Source: an uncultured Solobacterium sp. (GTDB lineage Bacteria > Bacillota_I > Bacilli_A > Erysipelotrichales > Erysipelotrichaceae). Taken from it: a stretch of 9,313 bases of DNA. The notes beneath the pieces were generated by a model. It was not told the DNA's origin. It ran no database searches and was given only the letters and a program-made list of their open reading frames with translations. Of this stretch, positions 6,555 to 9,313 are shown in pieces. Location: assembly GCA_937910655.1 (NCBI GenBank), contig CALEMV010000124.1, positions 1-9,313 on the forward strand. Reading direction: 5' to 3'. The translations under genes and the position numbers were made by a program. Position 1 is the stretch's first letter, and every line of letters begins with the position of its first letter.

Positions 6555-7850
6555 ATGGAATTAATGGACAAGATTCTAAGTCAAAAGAACTTGCAAGAGG
6601 CGATGAAAAGAGTCAAGAGTAATAAAGGTGCATCGGGCATTGACAAGATGTCTGTGGAAGAAATTGACGAATACTTCAGTAAACATATAGAAGAAATCAA
6701 AACTTCGATATGGGAAAAGAAATATAGACCTCAGGCAGTGAAAAGAGTTTATATCCCAAAACCAAATGGAAAGAAAAGACCATTGGGGATACCTGTTGTA
6801 GTGGATAGAGTAATCCAACAAGCAGTGGCACAAGTGTTTAGTGAACTCTATGACGAGTGCTTTAGCGAGCATAGTTATGGATTCAGACCAAACAGAAGTG
6901 CCCACCAAGCGATGGAGGAAGTGCTCTTCTACCTAAACGAAGGATGTGAATGGGTAATAGACCTAGATATTGAAAAGTACTTTGACACAGTGAATCATGA
7001 TAAGTTGATATCCATACTTAGAGAGAAAGTAAAAGATGATGTAACGCTACATCTCGTAAGGTCCTTTTTGAGGGCCGGAATCATGGAGGATGGAATCATC
7101 CGCAGAAATGAGGAAGGCGTTCCACAAGGAGGTCCACTCAGTCCAATATTATCCAATATCTACCTAGATAGGTTTGATAAGGAACTGGAGAGCAGAGGAC
7201 TAAGATTCGTAAGATACGCAGATGACTGTAATATCTTCGTAAAGAGTGAGATGTCAGCCAACAGAGTCATGAAGTCTGTATCAAGTTGGCTAGAAAGAAA
7301 ACTATTTCTAAAAGTCAACATGACAAAAACAAAAGTAGTAAGACCTAGCAATAGTTCGTTTCTTGGCTTCACGTTCTGGAGAAACAAAGATGGATGGAAA
7401 AGTAAGCCTACATATGACAGGAAACAAAAACTATGTAAGAAAATAAAAGAAGTGCTATGCCGTAAAAAGGCAAGCGCACTTCCTTTATCAACTGTATTCA
7501 CCAAAGTAAACCAAATCGTGAGAGGATGGATAAACTACTTCAGGATTGGTTCGATGAAGACCTTCTTAACAGAATTTGGAGAATGGTTGCGACACAAGAT
7601 ACGTGTAATAATTCTAAAACAATGGAAGAAACCAAAACGTATCTATACCAACCTACAAAACCTTAATCGGATACTCAAATTAAATATCCCTGATGAAAGA
7701 ATCTACAGTACAGCCAATACTAGACTAGGACTGTATCGACAGACAAAGGGGAACACAATAAACTTCTTATTAAGTCCAAGGGTACTATCGATGAAAAACA
7801 AAAACAGACCAGGATTAATCAATCCACTAGAATATTATCAATCTAAGTAA
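6555..7850 (+). CDS. ltrA: Group II intron reverse transcriptase/maturase (class C)
   Basis: A 431-residue intron-encoded protein that helps its intron RNA fold and splice, and reverse-transcribes it at the target site. Visible landmarks are NKGASGIDKM (23-32), YRPQAVKRVYIPKPNGKKRP (57-76), the palm motif around DLDIEKYFDTVNHD (136-149), VPQGGPLSP (189-197), the catalytic YADD (221-224) and a SEMSANRVM segment (231-239). The thumb/maturase X region contains RGWINYFRIGSMKTF (323-337). From recalled sequence it resembles the Eubacterium rectale class C enzyme known as MarathonRT, and it has similar length. The protein stops after the maturase/DNA-binding region with no HNH endonuclease, as usual for class C. 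Arginine is mostly AGA/AGG, while neighbouring host genes mostly use CGN. The frame is intact and the catalytic residues are present, so it is likely functional. Confidence 0.95.
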   Translation: MELMDKILSQKNLQEAMKRVKSNKGASGIDKMSVEEIDEYFSKHIEEIKTSIWEKKYRPQAVKRVYIPKPNGKKRPLGIPVVVDRVIQQAVAQVFSELYDECFSEHSYGFRPNRSAHQAMEEVLFYLNEGCEWVIDLDIEKYFDTVNHDKLISILREKVKDDVTLHLVRSFLRAGIMEDGIIRRNEEGVPQGGPLSPILSNIYLDRFDKELESRGLRFVRYADDCNIFVKSEMSANRVMKSVSSWLERKLFLKVNMTKTKVVRPSNSSFLGFTFWRNKDGWKSKPTYDRKQKLCKKIKEVLCRKKASALPLSTVFTKVNQIVRGWINYFRIGSMKTFLTEFGEWLRHKIRVIILKQWKKPKRIYTNLQNLNRILKLNIPDERIYSTANTRLGLYRQTKGNTINFLLSPRVLSMKNKNRPGLINPLEYYQSK

Positions 7851-7871
7851 AGGTAGAAACAATACAAATGT

Positions 7872-7905
7872 AGCGCCGTATACGAGACCCGTACGTACGG
7901 TGCAA
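7872..7905 (+). ncRNA. Group II intron domain V (catalytic hairpin)
   Basis: The AGC catalytic triad (7872-7874) opens a hairpin. Its lower stem GCGCCGTA (7873-7880) pairs with TACGGTGC (7896-7903), including one G-T wobble. The two-base bulge CG (7894-7895) and the upper stem TACG/CGTA (7881-7884 with 7890-7893) follow the domain V plan. All the elements needed for catalysis are visible. Confidence 0.88.
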
Positions 7906-7906
7906 T

Positions 7907-7953
7907 GAGAGGGTCGAAGAATATCTGAATAAGATATTCTCACTCTACTCTAT
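7907..7953 (+). ncRNA. Group II intron domain VI and 3' splice site
   Basis: An 8-bp hairpin (GAATATCT 7919-7926, loop GAATA, AGATATTC 7932-7939) sits on a basal helix in which GAG (7907-7909) pairs with CTC (7948-7950). This leaves A7947 unpaired as the candidate branch point. The intron is expected to end about 6-8 bases later, here placed after CTCTAT at 7953. Confidence 0.65.
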
Positions 7954-7966
7954 TATGGGAAATAAA

Positions 7967-7990
7967 AAATGCCACTACGTAGTGGCATTT
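7967..7990 (-). terminator. Palindromic terminator of the L,D-transpeptidase gene
   Basis: A perfect palindrome, core GCCACTACGTAGTGGC, lies 3 bases beyond the transpeptidase stop codon. On the minus strand it is followed by TTTTTATT. On the plus strand it is followed only by TTTATACTA, so it may also stop transcripts leaving the intron, but less efficiently. Confidence 0.82.
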
Positions 7991-7993
7991 ATA

Positions 7994-9313
7994 CTATCCG
8001 TGATAAGAATATGCGTTTGAGTTAGCGTTTGCGGTACCTGTTAGATTTACTGGATAACGATAGTACGCTACAACCGCAATATCATTTGGAACGTTTGCAT
8101 TCATATATGCGGCGGAGTCGTTTGGTAAGTTGATACAGCCATGTGATCCTGCATATGTATAACGGTTACCACCGAACCATGGTTGCCATGGGGCATCATG
8201 GAAGCCGATGTTATACGCAAATACAATGAAGTAGTTTACTGGTGAATCATACTCAGATCCATCGTAATTTGTACCTTTTAAGTGTGTGTTTGTGACACGG
8301 TATTTTATACGGAAGACACCATCTGGAGAACCACTACCCATATTGATATTTCCAGATACGATAGGAGATGAGAATACACGTTCACCATGTAATACGTAGT
8401 ACATGACTTGGTTTGTGTAATCGATTTCTACATATGTATCACCGATATCATTTTCTAAAGTACCCTGTGCTGTTTGGGACCACATTGGTTGTCTTTCGAC
8501 CATCATGCCAGATTCAAGATCAGACTTTAACTGATTGAATTCTGAATCCTTATCTAGAATATAACCGTAGTCACCACCACCAATTTGAATATCATCACCA
8601 GCCTGTGTTCTAAATGTACGAACTTTACCGTAGGTATTAAAGTTTGCGGCTAGTTCTTCTACATATGCTTGTAACTTAGCATCGTCAACGGTCACATCGT
8701 ATGTATCAGAGATACTTAATACTTTTAGTACAGAAGCCTTATCCATAACTTTCTTGGAAGAACCAATTGTGTAGGATACTGTACTCTTTAAGTAGTTTTC
8801 AATCTTCTTTACAGCATTTGTAATCTGCTCAGATTCTGATGTGATTTCTGGTGCTGTGAAGTTGTCTTTATTCAGTGTTAATTGGTAGGTTTGGTTATTG
8901 ATGGCCTCATCAATTTCCTTTTGTACTGCAGCTGTATCTGCACCATACTTCGCTTCAACAACTTTGTATGTATCATCGTGAATTGAGATTGTTGCGTTTA
9001 CAGGATCTTTTGTTAATGACAACAATTCTTCTAATTGTTTTTGTAGCTTTGATTCACTGTATTCTACTTTAATCTCTTTGTGTTCAGGTTGAATCAAAGA
9101 GAGTGGCCAAGTAAATACATTCTGTGATTTGATTTCCTTTTCTACAGATGCCTTTGCATCACTTGCAAGGCTGAGTGAGATATCTTTACCCTTCACTTCG
9201 TAAACCTTATCTCCAGGAGCGGTCACTTTAATTTTATAGGTGTTTGTAGAATTTGTAAGTGTATCGATACTTGAATCTACATCCATAAAGCTTACATCTG
9301 TATTACCAACTGT
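7994..9313 (-). CDS. L,D-transpeptidase (YkuD) with peptidoglycan-binding-type domains, 5' partial
   Basis: A cell-surface enzyme that makes 3-3 cross-links in peptidoglycan, or attaches substrates to its stem peptides, with a catalytic cysteine. The YkuD domain covers about residues 293-425 of the visible 439. It ends in the signature GFHDAPWQPWFGG...AGSHGCINL, with His372 and the SHGC motif at 390-393 (Cys393 nucleophile). Before it are two segments like the PG_binding_4 domain that often precedes YkuD in Gram-positive bacteria, at about 85-205 and 205-280; the second has GGGDYGYILDKDSE. The frame stays open through the right end of the window (codons for TVGNTDVSF precede the first visible Met at 9286), so the true start and an expected N-terminal membrane anchor lie outside. 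It is convergent with the acylation operon and intron. The C-terminal tail after the domain is short and rich in Asn, Ala and Tyr. Confidence 0.92.
   Translation of the reverse strand, partial: TVGNTDVSFMDVDSSIDTLTNSTNTYKIKVTAPGDKVYEVKGKDISLSLASDAKASVEKEIKSQNVFTWPLSLIQPEHKEIKVEYSESKLQKQLEELLSLTKDPVNATISIHDDTYKVVEAKYGADTAAVQKEIDEAINNQTYQLTLNKDNFTAPEITSESEQITNAVKKIENYLKSTVSYTIGSSKKVMDKASVLKVLSISDTYDVTVDDAKLQAYVEELAANFNTYGKVRTFRTQAGDDIQIGGGDYGYILDKDSEFNQLKSDLESGMMVERQPMWSQTAQGTLENDIGDTYVEIDYTNQVMYYVLHGERVFSSPIVSGNINMGSGSPDGVFRIKYRVTNTHLKGTNYDGSEYDSPVNYFIVFAYNIGFHDAPWQPWFGGNRYTYAGSHGCINLPNDSAAYMNANVPNDIAVVAYYRYPVNLTGTANANSNAYSYHG

Larger units (their letters stand above)
6019..7953 (+). mobile_element. 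Group II intron, bacterial class C (IIC), with maturase ORF
   Basis: A self-splicing retroelement of about 1.94 kb. The 5' end GTGTGACGGGCATGTCAC fits the GUGYG start of group II introns and resembles the GUGUGCCCGGCAUG start of the Oceanobacillus IIC intron. About 540 bases of structured RNA (domains I-III and the start of IV) precede the maturase gene; the segment near 6370-6390 (GAAGTCAGCTGAG...CATAGTA) recalls the conserved IIC sequence before the ORF. After the ORF come domain V (7872-7905) and domain VI, with a candidate branch-point A at 7947. The 3' end is placed at 7953 (CTCTAT), an inference good to a few bases. It lies directly behind a terminator hairpin, the known target preference of IIC introns. 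There is no endonuclease domain. It seems full length and potentially active. Confidence 0.88.

Noticed and set aside
7160..7504. 114-codon open frame opposite the maturase
   Set aside because: It is antisense to the catalytic YADD and thumb region of the reverse transcriptase; no ribosome binding site or family match was seen.
6555..7850. Retron or diversity-generating retroelement reverse transcriptase
   Set aside because: The maturase region, the GTGTG 5' end and a complete domain V after the gene identify a group II intron; no template or variable repeat pair was noticed.

Overview
This window looks like the end of a draft-genome contig from a low-GC Gram-positive bacterium. The supporting signs are AT-rich coding sequence, strong AGGAGG-type ribosome binding sites, TTGAAC/TATAAT-type promoters, a sortase-type wall-anchored surface protein, a staphylococcal-type class I fructose-bisphosphate aldolase and an envelope-acylation operon. 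A gut or oral Firmicute, perhaps of the Erysipelotrichia, fits best, but the genus cannot be fixed from sequence alone. Bases 1-33 are not biological: they match the Illumina Nextera read-1 transposase adapter, so the left edge is an untrimmed assembly end.

Layout from left to right: (1) a minus-strand gene for a secreted surface protein with an InlB-type B-repeat, an Ig-like domain and a C-terminal NPKTSD sorting signal; (2) a minus-strand monocistronic class I aldolase gene (fda) with a clear promoter and terminator; (3) a divergent plus-strand three-gene operon encoding an MBOAT acyltransferase, a 75-aa acyl carrier protein and a membrane-anchored SGNH-type protein, which are counterparts of DltB, DltC and DltD without a DltA-like ligase; (4) a Rho-independent terminator for that operon; (5) a group II intron of about 1.9 kb with a reverse transcriptase/maturase, starting three bases after the terminator U-run, which is the insertion habit of group IIC introns; (6) a convergent minus-strand L,D-transpeptidase gene with its own palindromic terminator, cut off by the right end of the window.

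Three of the four host transcription units concern the cell envelope: a wall-anchored protein, acyl transfer to an extracellular polymer, and peptidoglycan cross-linking. The operon logic is that the carrier protein holds an activated acyl or D-alanyl group on its phosphopantetheine arm, the MBOAT protein moves it across the membrane, and the SGNH protein places it on an envelope polymer. The ligase that charges the carrier is not in the window. The intron is a compact retroelement whose arginine codons (mostly AGA/AGG) differ from those of its host neighbours (mostly CGN), consistent with acquisition by transfer.

No tRNA, rRNA, CRISPR array or DNA transposon was seen. The most notable points are the ligase-less dlt-like cassette with a tyrosine-containing MBOAT tail, the terminator-docked group IIC intron between convergent genes, and promoter-proximal inverted repeats at matching positions downstream of both minus-strand promoters.
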